In this document: positions 27,033 to 34,420 of the stretch, piece by piece
Numbering within the stretch: position 1 is the first letter of the stretch
How the letters are laid out: each line of letters begins with the position of its first letter
Source of the DNA: DDH964 sp963806685
GTDB lineage: Bacteria > Desulfobacterota > Desulfuromonadia > Desulfuromonadales > DDH964
DNA: 64,000 nt
Direction of reading: 5' to 3'
Assembly: GCA_963806685.1 (NCBI GenBank)
Contig: CAWDZB010000006.1
Span: forward strand, 62,001-126,000
The notes under the pieces: model-generated
What the model saw: only the letters and a program-made list of their open reading frames with translations
Told to the model about the DNA's origin: nothing
Databases searched by the model: none
Translations under genes and position numbers: made by a program

Positions 27033-28082
27033 TTAATAACCGCAGAGGCGCAGAATCCGGTCGCAAACCCCAGGCAACGACACCACCGCGTCGACGGTGC
27101 CGGTGGCGATCGCCTCTTTGGGCATGCCGAAGACCACGCTGCTCTCCTCAGCTTCGGCAAGCACCTTGCCGCCCCGTTCCTTGATTCGCATGACCCCCTG
27201 GGCACCGTCGTTGCCCATCCCGGTCAGCACCACCCCGAGCAGGCGCGGCCCGTAGATTTCCGCTGCCGACCGGAACATGGCGTCTACCGAAGGTACGTAG
27301 CGCTGTCCGGCTGCCGGATCGACCACATCGACCTGCACCTCGCTGCCGCTCCGGCGGAATAGCAGGTTGCTGCCGCCGGGAGCGATCAACACCCGGCCGG
27401 GCGCCATCACGTCGCCGGGCCTGGCTTCGCGGACCTCGAGGGCACAGAAGCGGTTGAGGCGTTCGGCAAAAGCCCGGGTAAAGCCGGGGGGCATGTGCTG
27501 AGAGATGGCGAACCCCACTGCCAGCGGCTGCTGGATGGCGGAGAAGATCGTCTGCAGCGCCGGCGGTCCACCGGTAGAGGAGCCGATCACCACCTGGCAG
27601 ATCCCGCTCTCCTCGGGGCGGGGAGCCGGACCCGGCCTCCGCAAACGGGTTTCTGGAGCCGGGCGATGCAGCACCTTGTCCATGTCGGCGCCGGCAATGG
27701 CCAGCACCTTGCGCTCGAGGTCCTCCCGAATGTTGAAGAGGTCCGGGGAGATCCGCGCTGTCGGCTTGGCGACGAACTCCACCGCGCCGAACTCCAGGGC
27801 CTTGAAGACATTCTGGTCGTCGCTGCGGGCCGAGACGACAATCACCGGAGTCGGCCGGTTCTGCATGATGATGCGCAGGAAGGTGAACCCGTCCATGCGC
27901 GGCATTTCCAGGTCGAGGGTGATCAGGTCGGGACGCAGGTCGAGGGTCTTGCGCAGCCCCTCCTCGCCATCGCAGGCGTAGGAAATGACCTCCACCCCGG
28001 AAATCTCCTCGAGCATCTTGGTGATGGTCCGGCGATTGTAGGCCGAATCGTCGATCACCAGCACCCGGATCCGGCCGGTCAT
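27033..28082 (-). CDS. cheB: Chemotaxis protein-glutamate methylesterase CheB
   Basis: Removes methyl groups from (or deamidates) receptors when phosphorylated. The receiver domain has Asp11-Asp12 and Asp57 (TLDLEMPRMDG). A linker of about 30 residues leads to the esterase domain with the catalytic Ser in VVIGSSTGGPPAL, His in ISQHMPPGFT and Asp in LTGMGNDGAQG. The 349-residue length is normal. It overlaps cheR by 4 nt. Its presence implies that a methylated receptor exists, yet none is encoded in this cluster. Confidence 0.95.
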   Translation of the reverse strand: MTGRIRVLVIDDSAYNRRTITKMLEEISGVEVISYACDGEEGLRKTLDLRPDLITLDLEMPRMDGFTFLRIIMQNRPTPVIVVSARSDDQNVFKALEFGAVEFVAKPTARISPDLFNIREDLERKVLAIAGADMDKVLHRPAPETRLRRPGPAPRPEESGICQVVIGSSTGGPPALQTIFSAIQQPLAVGFAISQHMPPGFTRAFAERLNRFCALEVREARPGDVMAPGRVLIAPGGSNLLFRRSGSEVQVDVVDPAAGQRYVPSVDAMFRSAAEIYGPRLLGVVLTGMGNDGAQGVMRIKERGGKVLAEAEESSVVFGMPKEAIATGTVDAVVSLPGVCDRILRLCGY

Positions 28083-28957
28083 GGCGTCATCTCCCGGGCA
28101 CCGGCAAGGGCCGGGCGCTGGTAGACCATGTCGTGGACGAAGTGGCGCAGGACAAAGGCATTGCTGATGTTCATCAGCGATTCGCTGTGGCCGAGCAGCA
28201 GGAACCCCTCGGGCCGCAGGCGCTGGGAGAAGCTCTCGATGACCCGCTTTTTGGCCGCGAGGTCGAAATAAATGATGACGTTGCGGCAGAAGACCACGTC
28301 CATCCGGCCGAGCAGGCCGACCCGGGGTGCATCGAAGAGGTTGAGATGGCTGATCGTCACCAGGTTTTTGGCCCGGTCGGCAATTCGGAATTTGCCATCG
28401 ACCTCGGTGAAGTAACGGCGTTGGAACTCCGGAGGAGTGACCCGGAAGGAGGAATTTCCATAGACCCCCTTGCGGGCGATTTGCAGCACTCGCTGGCTGA
28501 TGTCGGTACCGATGATATCGATCTGCCAGTCGGCGAAGGCCGGCTGTTCGAGGAGCAGCATGGCGATGGTGTAGGGTTCCTCGCCGGTCGAGCAGCCGGC
28601 ACTCCAGATGCGCAGCCGCCGGTCCCCCTCCAGTTCCTTGCGCCGGTGGATCTCGGGGAGGATTTCCTCGGTGAAGCTGCGCAGCTGGAAATCCTCGCGG
28701 AAGAAGTAGGTTTCGTTGGTGGTCAACAGATCGACCACCTCGGCCAGTTCCTGGTCCTTGTTCTGGTTGTAGCGCAGCAGGTAGTAGTAGTCCTTAAAAC
28801 TCTTCAGGTGGTGGTGCTGGAGGCGTTTGCCGAGCCGCTTCTCCAGCAGGTATTTGGAGTCCTGGGTGAAGTTCAGTCCGCAATGCTGATAGACGAAATC
28901 CCGCAACAGGCGGAATTCGTCAGGGCTCATCGGGATGTCCGGGGCCAGCAGGAGCAT
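28079..28957 (-). CDS. cheR: Chemotaxis protein methyltransferase CheR
   Basis: AdoMet-dependent methyltransferase for receptor glutamates. The 292-residue protein has the N-terminal helical domain (FRLLRDFVYQHCGLNFTQDS), TNETYFFRE, the AdoMet-binding IWSAGCSTGEEPYTIAML, DIIGTDISQRVLQIA and VVFCRNVIIYF. It has no TPR or pentapeptide-tether domain. The start at 28957 is favoured because the alternative ATG at 28930 has no ribosome site. It begins 7 nt after the HEAT-repeat gene and overlaps cheB, so the three are tightly coupled. Confidence 0.95.
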   Translation of the reverse strand: MLLLAPDIPMSPDEFRLLRDFVYQHCGLNFTQDSKYLLEKRLGKRLQHHHLKSFKDYYYLLRYNQNKDQELAEVVDLLTTNETYFFREDFQLRSFTEEILPEIHRRKELEGDRRLRIWSAGCSTGEEPYTIAMLLLEQPAFADWQIDIIGTDISQRVLQIARKGVYGNSSFRVTPPEFQRRYFTEVDGKFRIADRAKNLVTISHLNLFDAPRVGLLGRMDVVFCRNVIIYFDLAAKKRVIESFSQRLRPEGFLLLGHSESLMNISNAFVLRHFVHDMVYQRPALAGAREMTP

Positions 28958-28964
28958 TGGAGAC

Positions 28965-30974
28965 CTACCCCTCCCCGATGCGGAGATCGGCCAGCAGGTC
29001 TTGGAGCGCCTGGCGTACCAGATCTTCCCCCTCGACCAGCAGCCGGCTTTCGAGCAGCCCGGCGCAGGTCGGCCCGAGCAGGCCGGCGATGGCTCGGGCG
29101 GCATTGAGGCGCACCTCCCAGTGCCGATGGTTGAGCAGCTCCTCCGCACGGCCTTCCAGCCAGTCGCAGCTTCCGCTGCCCGCAAGCAGGTGGATGGCTG
29201 CAATGACCACCTCTTCGTCACCGTGGGAGAGGGCGCCCCCGGCTCGCGCCGGAACCCCGGCCGGATCAAGTTCACCGAGGGTTTCCAGGGCGGCAATGGC
29301 AACCAGCCCGACGCCGTCGCCGATGGCGTTTTCCACCAGTACCAGCGCCGCTTTGCCATCGATCCGCCCCAGGGAACGGACCGCCGCGGCACGCACCCAG
29401 AGATCCTCGTCCTGGAGAGCCAGTTCCAGGGCGCCCAGCGCCCCCTGGCCCCCGCCGGCAAGGGCTTCGGCTGCCAGGCGCCGCACGTCGTTATCCTCAT
29501 CGGTCAGGGCTAGCATCAGCGAGGCTGCCTGCTCCTCCCCCGGCCTCCTCTCGATGGCCCGCACCGCTGCCCGCCGGACCGCTGCCGCCTCGTCCTTGAG
29601 GGCAAACTGCAGGATTTTTGCGACCTCGGGCCCATCGCAGGTACCGAGGATGGTGACCGCGGCAGCGCGCAAGGCAGGTTCCTCCTCCTCGAGGAGCGGC
29701 CGCAGCGCCGGCACGGCCGCGTCAGCGCAGCCCGGAGCGAGGCGGTATAGAGCCTGGCTGGCGGCCTCTAGCAGCTCCTCGTCCGCCCCCCGCAGCGCAG
29801 CAACCAGCGGCTCGAGGGAGGCGCTCTCACCGAGCAGCCCGAGGGAACGGGCCGACATCAGCCGCAGCCCGGGGTCGCCGCTGGCCAGCCCTTCGATCAG
29901 CAGGTCATTGGCGGGCCGGCAACCGGAGCTGCCGATAACGTAGGCGAGGCTGGTCCGGGTCGGGGCATCGGCCCCGGGCCAGAGCTCGGTCAGGGAACAG
30001 GCGGCGCTCTGGTCCAGGTTCGCCAAAGCCCACACCGCGGTATCGCGCAACTCCTCCTCATCGAAGCAGGCCAGCAACCGGCGGGCATGGCGGGCATCAC
30101 CGCAACCGCCTAGCAGGGTAAGCGCCGCCTTGCGCACCGCAGCACCAGGGCTGGCGAGGAGACCGATCAGGGCATCGGCATGATCGGCCCCGGCCAATTC
30201 CCGCAGCTGCGACCAGAACGCCGCGTCCCCGTCAGCGGCGATTTCGCACAGGGCGAGGGCAGCCGCTTCCCGCACGTTGCCCATCTCGTCGCACAGCCCA
30301 TCGACCAGGCGGGGGACCGCCTCCAGGCCACCGACCCGACCGAGACAAGCGAACAGCGCCTTGCGCACCAGGGGATCGCGCGCCAGCGTCAACAGCCGCG
30401 TCACGGGAACCACCTGGCCGATCTGCCCGAGGGACTCGAGAACGGTGAATCGCAGCAGCAGGTCAGCCTGTTCCAGAACGTCGAGAAGGGCCGGTACCGC
30501 CTCGGCGACCTGCAGCCTGCCGAGGTTCTCGGCTGCCGCAGCGCGCACATTGCCATCTTCGTCGGCCAGAGCCCGGATCATGCCCGCCGCAGCACACGGA
30601 TCGCCGATAGCGCCGAGAATATCAAGAGCGAACTTGCGGACATCGTGGTCCTGGCAGGTCAATTCCTCGAGAAGCCCGGGGAGGGCCGCCCGGCCAATGC
30701 GGGTGAGGATTTCAACCGCCGCGTTGCGCAGGCCGGCATTCTCCTGGGAATGGAGCAGTTCACAGACCTCGCCACACAAAGAGGCGGCAGCAGGCAGGCC
30801 GAGAAAGATCTCCACCGCCTCCTTACGGACCCGCCAACTGGAGTCCCCCAGCGCCCGGTAGAGGGCAGGCAGGACGTCGCCAACGCCGCGGCGGGACAGT
30901 TCCTTCAGGCCCTGCAGGCGGGTTTCTTCGTCGCTGTCCAAAAGCCGATTTTCCAGTTCCCGTTTCTGATCCAC
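28965..30974 (-). CDS. HEAT-repeat protein of the chemosensory cluster
   Basis: A 669-residue protein made almost wholly of roughly 30-residue alpha-helical HEAT/PBS-lyase-like repeats, about 20 of them, such as DSSWRVRKEAVEIFLGLP, QDHDVRKFALDILGAIGDP, DEDGNVRAAAAENLGRL and DEDLWVRAAAVRSLGRIDG. No signal peptide, membrane segment or catalytic domain is seen. HEAT solenoids are protein-binding scaffolds. Starting at GTG 30974 (AGGGGA 5 nt upstream) and ending 7 nt before cheR, it probably works with this Che pathway, perhaps organising the signalling complex. Phycobilin lyase activity is unlikely here. Confidence 0.85.
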   Translation of the reverse strand: MDQKRELENRLLDSDEETRLQGLKELSRRGVGDVLPALYRALGDSSWRVRKEAVEIFLGLPAAASLCGEVCELLHSQENAGLRNAAVEILTRIGRAALPGLLEELTCQDHDVRKFALDILGAIGDPCAAAGMIRALADEDGNVRAAAAENLGRLQVAEAVPALLDVLEQADLLLRFTVLESLGQIGQVVPVTRLLTLARDPLVRKALFACLGRVGGLEAVPRLVDGLCDEMGNVREAAALALCEIAADGDAAFWSQLRELAGADHADALIGLLASPGAAVRKAALTLLGGCGDARHARRLLACFDEEELRDTAVWALANLDQSAACSLTELWPGADAPTRTSLAYVIGSSGCRPANDLLIEGLASGDPGLRLMSARSLGLLGESASLEPLVAALRGADEELLEAASQALYRLAPGCADAAVPALRPLLEEEEPALRAAAVTILGTCDGPEVAKILQFALKDEAAAVRRAAVRAIERRPGEEQAASLMLALTDEDNDVRRLAAEALAGGGQGALGALELALQDEDLWVRAAAVRSLGRIDGKAALVLVENAIGDGVGLVAIAALETLGELDPAGVPARAGGALSHGDEEVVIAAIHLLAGSGSCDWLEGRAEELLNHRHWEVRLNAARAIAGLLGPTCAGLLESRLLVEGEDLVRQALQDLLADLRIGEG

Positions 30975-30995
30975 GTATTTCCCCTGGCCGATCGG

Positions 30996-31883
30996 TTAAA
31001 GCCCGAGTTCCCTGCGCCGGTCCCGGATAATTGCTTCCAGGGCCTCTTCCAGAATCTCCAGCGGGGCCTCGCCGCCGGCGGGCAGGCGTTCCAGAAACAG
31101 GCGCCTGCCCTCGGCTATTTCATTGGCAAGCAACTCGTAGAAGCGATCACCTTGTACCCCTTCATCAACCCGTTCCTGGTTGTAAAGGGCGATGTCGGAA
31201 ACGATGATCCGCGCCAGACGCTGCGCTTTCTGGCGGTGTCCCGCCTCCCCGGCTCCCTCGATTTCCCGTTCCTCGGCCGCCTGGATTCTATTGTTCATGG
31301 CATCGAGAAAACCCGGTTCGGTGGCACAGTCGGCGCCGACCGTCACTTGGGTGCCGGCTCCGCCGGGGCCGGCGGCGGCGACCAGGCGGTTGATCTTCGG
31401 CACCAGGTCGTCGGGAATATGGTGCTTCTCAATGTAATCGTCGGCACCGTAAAGGGAGGTCGGCGTGCGCTTGTAGGCCGTCCGGTTAAAGACGGAGGAA
31501 AGCAGGATGATGCGCAGATGTTCTAGTTGCGGGGCCCGGCGGACCTGCTCGATGAGTTCGAAGGCGAGCAGCCCGGGAAGGGCCACATCGATGACGGCGA
31601 CCTGGGCTCCGCCCTGCTGCAGGCTCTGCAGCGCCTGGTGGCCGTCGTGGCAGACCCGGCCGTCGAGCCCTTCGCGGGAAAGGACATCGACCACCGTTCG
31701 GCAAAGTTCCTCGTCACTGTGGGCGATCAGTACCCGCAGCGGCTCCTCGACCTTGCCCTTGCCGGGGACAGCGACCTGGAAAATTTTACGGCAACGGGCA
31801 CAGCGCAAAGTCACCCGCTTGCCGGACAGCCGCTGGGAATCGAGGCGCAGCCGTGCGGCACACTCGGGACAGCTGACAATCAT
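30996..31883 (-). CDS. MJ0042-type zinc-ribbon / receiver-domain protein
   Basis: A 295-residue protein with two recognisable parts. Residues 1-38 form a zinc ribbon of the MJ0042 type (CPECAARLRL...LRCARCRKIFQV). Residues about 48-170 are receiver-like (LRVLIAHSDEELCRTVV, AVIDVALPGLLAFELIEQV). A phospho-acceptor Asp is present, but the acidic pair at the first strand is replaced by HSDEE, so phosphorylation is uncertain. The remaining ~125 residues are helical and unrecognised. Zinc ribbons of this type often occur at the N-terminus of delta-proteobacterial regulators. It lies between cheW and the HEAT gene. Confidence 0.78.
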   Translation of the reverse strand: MIVSCPECAARLRLDSQRLSGKRVTLRCARCRKIFQVAVPGKGKVEEPLRVLIAHSDEELCRTVVDVLSREGLDGRVCHDGHQALQSLQQGGAQVAVIDVALPGLLAFELIEQVRRAPQLEHLRIILLSSVFNRTAYKRTPTSLYGADDYIEKHHIPDDLVPKINRLVAAAGPGGAGTQVTVGADCATEPGFLDAMNNRIQAAEEREIEGAGEAGHRQKAQRLARIIVSDIALYNQERVDEGVQGDRFYELLANEIAEGRRLFLERLPAGGEAPLEILEEALEAIIRDRRRELGL

Positions 31884-31943
31884 TGCAACCTCATCATTGG
31901 GAATCCCCGCCGGTATGCAGCCGGGCGCTACGGGCCAAGGGCC

Positions 31944-32471
31944 TCAGGCGCCGGCGCCCTTTCCGGCCGGGGGAAGTTCGACCTGCTGCAGATCGATCTT
32001 TTCGTTGGAACTCAGAATCCGCTCGAGGTCGACGATCATCACCAGATCGTCGCCGCGGCGGCAAACGCCGAGAAAGAATTCGGCCCCCCGTCCCTTGAGG
32101 AAGCGGGGCGCCGGTTGAACCTCTTGGCGGGAATAACGGCGCACCTCCGCCACTTCATCCACGATCAAGCCCAGAATCCTCCCGGAGAGAACACAGATGA
32201 TGACCCGGTTTTTTTTGCCGCCGGCGGTCGGTGCGTTGCCGAAGCGTTTGCGCAGGTCGACCACCGGGATCACCGCGCCGCGCAGGTTGATGACCCCTTC
32301 AACGAATTCCGGGGCCTTCGGCACCGGCGTCAGCTTCTGCGGCCGGATGACTTCGCGAATGCGCAGGATATCAAGACCATAATATTCCTCGCCGATGCGG
32401 AAGCAGGCTAGCTGGATTTCCTGGCGGGCGCCTGACTCGGTGGCGGGAGTGGGGTCGGTGCGGAGAGTCAT
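31944..32471 (-). CDS. cheW: CheW-like coupling protein
   Basis: A single CheW domain in a 175-residue protein: LACFRIGEEYYGLDILRIREVIRP, VEGVINLRGAVIPVVDLRKRF and GLIVDEVAEVRRYSRQEVQPAP are the conserved blocks. CheW links receptors to CheA. The first ~17 residues and the C-terminal Pro/Gly tail are variable. Its start overlaps the upstream response regulator stop by 4 nt. A second CheW-like protein is encoded at 32859-33563. Confidence 0.92.
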   Translation of the reverse strand: MTLRTDPTPATESGARQEIQLACFRIGEEYYGLDILRIREVIRPQKLTPVPKAPEFVEGVINLRGAVIPVVDLRKRFGNAPTAGGKKNRVIICVLSGRILGLIVDEVAEVRRYSRQEVQPAPRFLKGRGAEFFLGVCRRGDDLVMIVDLERILSSNEKIDLQQVELPPAGKGAGA

Positions 32472-32839
32472 CGGCTTAAAAACCTCTGGATGGTTTCGAT
32501 GACCATGGCCGATTTGAAGGGCTTGGTAATGTACCAGTCGGCCCCGACTTTTTCCCCCCTGGCCATATCCTCCCGACTCTTCTTGGCGGTAAGCATCACC
32601 ACCGGGATGTGCGCCGTGGCCGGGTTCTCCTTGATCTGCTGGCAGACCTCGAAGCCGTCGATTTCCGGGAGCATGATATCGAGCAGCACCAGGTCGGGAG
32701 GATTCCCGGCGATCGCCTCGAGCGCCGCCCGGCCGTTGGCCACCCCCTGCACCTCGTACCCCTTCGACGTCAGCAGGATGCTCTCCAGCTTGAGCAGACT
32801 TTCTTCGTCCTCAACGATGAGAATCCTCTTTTTGGCCAC
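32468..32839 (-). CDS. CheY-like single-domain response regulator
   Basis: A receiver domain only, 123 residues: acidic Glu10-Asp11, phospho-acceptor Asp54 in LVLLDIMLPEIDGFE, Thr in VVMLTAKK and Lys in YITKPFK. The sequence is of the PilG/PleD-receiver kind (KRILIVEDEESLLKLE) and differs from the other two single-domain regulators in this cluster, so they probably have different partners. It lies between the two cheW-type genes. Confidence 0.9.
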   Translation of the reverse strand: MAKKRILIVEDEESLLKLESILLTSKGYEVQGVANGRAALEAIAGNPPDLVLLDIMLPEIDGFEVCQQIKENPATAHIPVVMLTAKKSREDMARGEKVGADWYITKPFKSAMVIETIQRFLSR

Positions 32840-32858
32840 GGCCTGCCTCCTTTTGGCA

Positions 32859-33563
32859 TCAGACCAGCTCGGCGTTCAACACGCTGGGCAGGTGCAGAAG
32901 TATCAACATCCGTTCCTGGTGCCTTCCGACCCCGGTCAGCAGGTCACGATCGAGTCCGGAAAGCACCGGGGGCGGGGGTTCGATGGAATCCTCGGGGAGC
33001 TTGACCACCTGGCTGATGCGATCGACCAGCAGGCCGGCGCTGCGCCCTTCGGCATGACAGACGATGATCCGGGCGGCCGGCCCGAGCTGCGTCGGCGCCA
33101 GGTGCAGGCGGCGGCCAAGATCGAAAACCGGCACGATGATCCCCCGCAGGGAGATCAGGCCGAGAATGAAGTCGGGGGTGCGAGGAATTTCCGTGACCTC
33201 CCGGGGCTTGATGATCTCGCTGATCTGGTTGATGTCCAGGGCATAGGTTTCGACGCCGAGGGACAGTGTCAGCCACTGGCGGAGCGCTTCGCCGGCCTCG
33301 GCGGCACTTTCCTGCAAGCCGGCCAGGTAACTCTCGTCGGTCGCCAGTTCAAAGCCGCCGGGAAGCTCAAAGAGTTCGGCGAGCGGATCACGCTCTACGG
33401 TTACCGGGGGCAAGGCGTTCGCCGCCGGCGCCGGGGCCGGCAGACGATCGGACGTCCCTGGCGGCAGCTGCGGGGCTGCGGGATCGTCCGCCGGCACAGC
33501 GATGGCAGCCGGCCGGTCGAGCTTGCTGGCGCGGGCTTTTTTGCGGATATCGGCCAGGTCCAT
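32859..33563 (-). CDS. cheW: CheW-like protein with N-terminal extension
   Basis: A 234-residue protein. Residues about 1-85 are a Pro/Ala-rich, poorly structured extension (MDLADIRKKARASKLDRP, then LPPGTSDRLPAPAPAANAL). Residues about 90-230 form a CheW domain (LTLSLGVETYALDINQISEIIKPREVTE, FILGLISLRGIIVPVFDLGRRL, GLLVDRISQVVKLPEDSIEP). Two different CheW proteins for one CheA suggest either two receptor inputs or a structural role in the array. Confidence 0.9.
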   Translation of the reverse strand: MDLADIRKKARASKLDRPAAIAVPADDPAAPQLPPGTSDRLPAPAPAANALPPVTVERDPLAELFELPGGFELATDESYLAGLQESAAEAGEALRQWLTLSLGVETYALDINQISEIIKPREVTEIPRTPDFILGLISLRGIIVPVFDLGRRLHLAPTQLGPAARIIVCHAEGRSAGLLVDRISQVVKLPEDSIEPPPPVLSGLDRDLLTGVGRHQERMLILLHLPSVLNAELV

Positions 33564-33579
33564 GACGGTTCCTCCCCCT

Positions 33580-34386
33580 TCAGGGGGTCAGTTCGAGTTC
33601 GGTCATTACCGCCGCAATCACCGTAGCATCGAGACTGCGAGCCTCTCGCCCGAAGCCTTCGAGCAGGGCCAGGGTGGCGGCATGGTTTATTTTTCGCGGA
33701 ATCCCCCCCGCATAGCGATAGATCTTCTCCACCGCTTCGGCGGTGAAAAGCCCCGGGGCCCCGCCGGCGACCCGGAGGCGGTGATCGAGGTATCCCGCAG
33801 TCTCCTCCAGGGTCAGCGGACCGAGATCATACTGCATGCCGACCCGCTGCCGCAGCGGCTCGTAGGCCCGGTGGGCGAGCCGCTTGCGCAACTCCGGCTG
33901 TCCCATCAACACCACGCTGAGCAGGTTACGATCGTCGAGCTGGAAGTTGGTCAGCAGCCGGATCTCGTCGAAAGTTTCCTTGTACGGCACCAGCTGGGCC
34001 TCGTCGATGACCAGCACCGGACAGATCCCCTTCTGGTAGAGGCGCACCAGCTCCGCCCCGATCTGTTCCAGCAGGTCGATGCGGGTCCGGGAGGCTTCGA
34101 CGAGGCCAAGGCGCAGCGCCAAGGTGCGCAGGAATTCCACCGGCGTCAGCCGCGGATTGACGATCAGCAACACCCGGTAGCTCTCGTCGAGTTCGTCCAT
34201 CAGCGCCCGTGACAGGGTCGTCTTGCCGCAGCCGATCTCCCCGGTCAGCAGCACCAGGTCCCGCTCCTCCACGGAAAAGGCCAGCCGCGCCAAACCTTCC
34301 CGGTGCTTGCGGCTCAGGAACAGGAAGCGTGGGTCGGGGGTCTTGCTGAACGGCCGTTCGTTCAGGCCGTAGAATGCCTCGTACAT
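33580..34386 (-). CDS. ExeA/GspA-type AAA ATPase in the chemosensory operon
   Basis: A P-loop ATPase of the ExeA (general secretion pathway protein A) AAA family, about 268 residues. Walker A is LLTGEIGCGKTTLSRAL, Walker B VLVIDEAQLVP, and sensor-like VVLMGQPELRKRL follows; the lid region holds YRYAGGIPRKINHAATLAL. The N-terminus MYEAFYGLNERPFSKTPDPRFLFLS is typical. Unlike full ExeA it lacks a C-terminal membrane helix and peptidoglycan-binding domain. The ATG at 34386 has GGAG close upstream; a TTG at 34395 is the alternative. Its job here is unknown; remodelling of the Che array or of a pilus/secretion target are possibilities. Confidence 0.85.
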   Translation of the reverse strand: MYEAFYGLNERPFSKTPDPRFLFLSRKHREGLARLAFSVEERDLVLLTGEIGCGKTTLSRALMDELDESYRVLLIVNPRLTPVEFLRTLALRLGLVEASRTRIDLLEQIGAELVRLYQKGICPVLVIDEAQLVPYKETFDEIRLLTNFQLDDRNLLSVVLMGQPELRKRLAHRAYEPLRQRVGMQYDLGPLTLEETAGYLDHRLRVAGGAPGLFTAEAVEKIYRYAGGIPRKINHAATLALLEGFGREARSLDATVIAAVMTELELTP

Positions 34387-34420
34387 CGTCTCCAACCGTC
34401 CCGGGAATCCGCCGCGGCTC

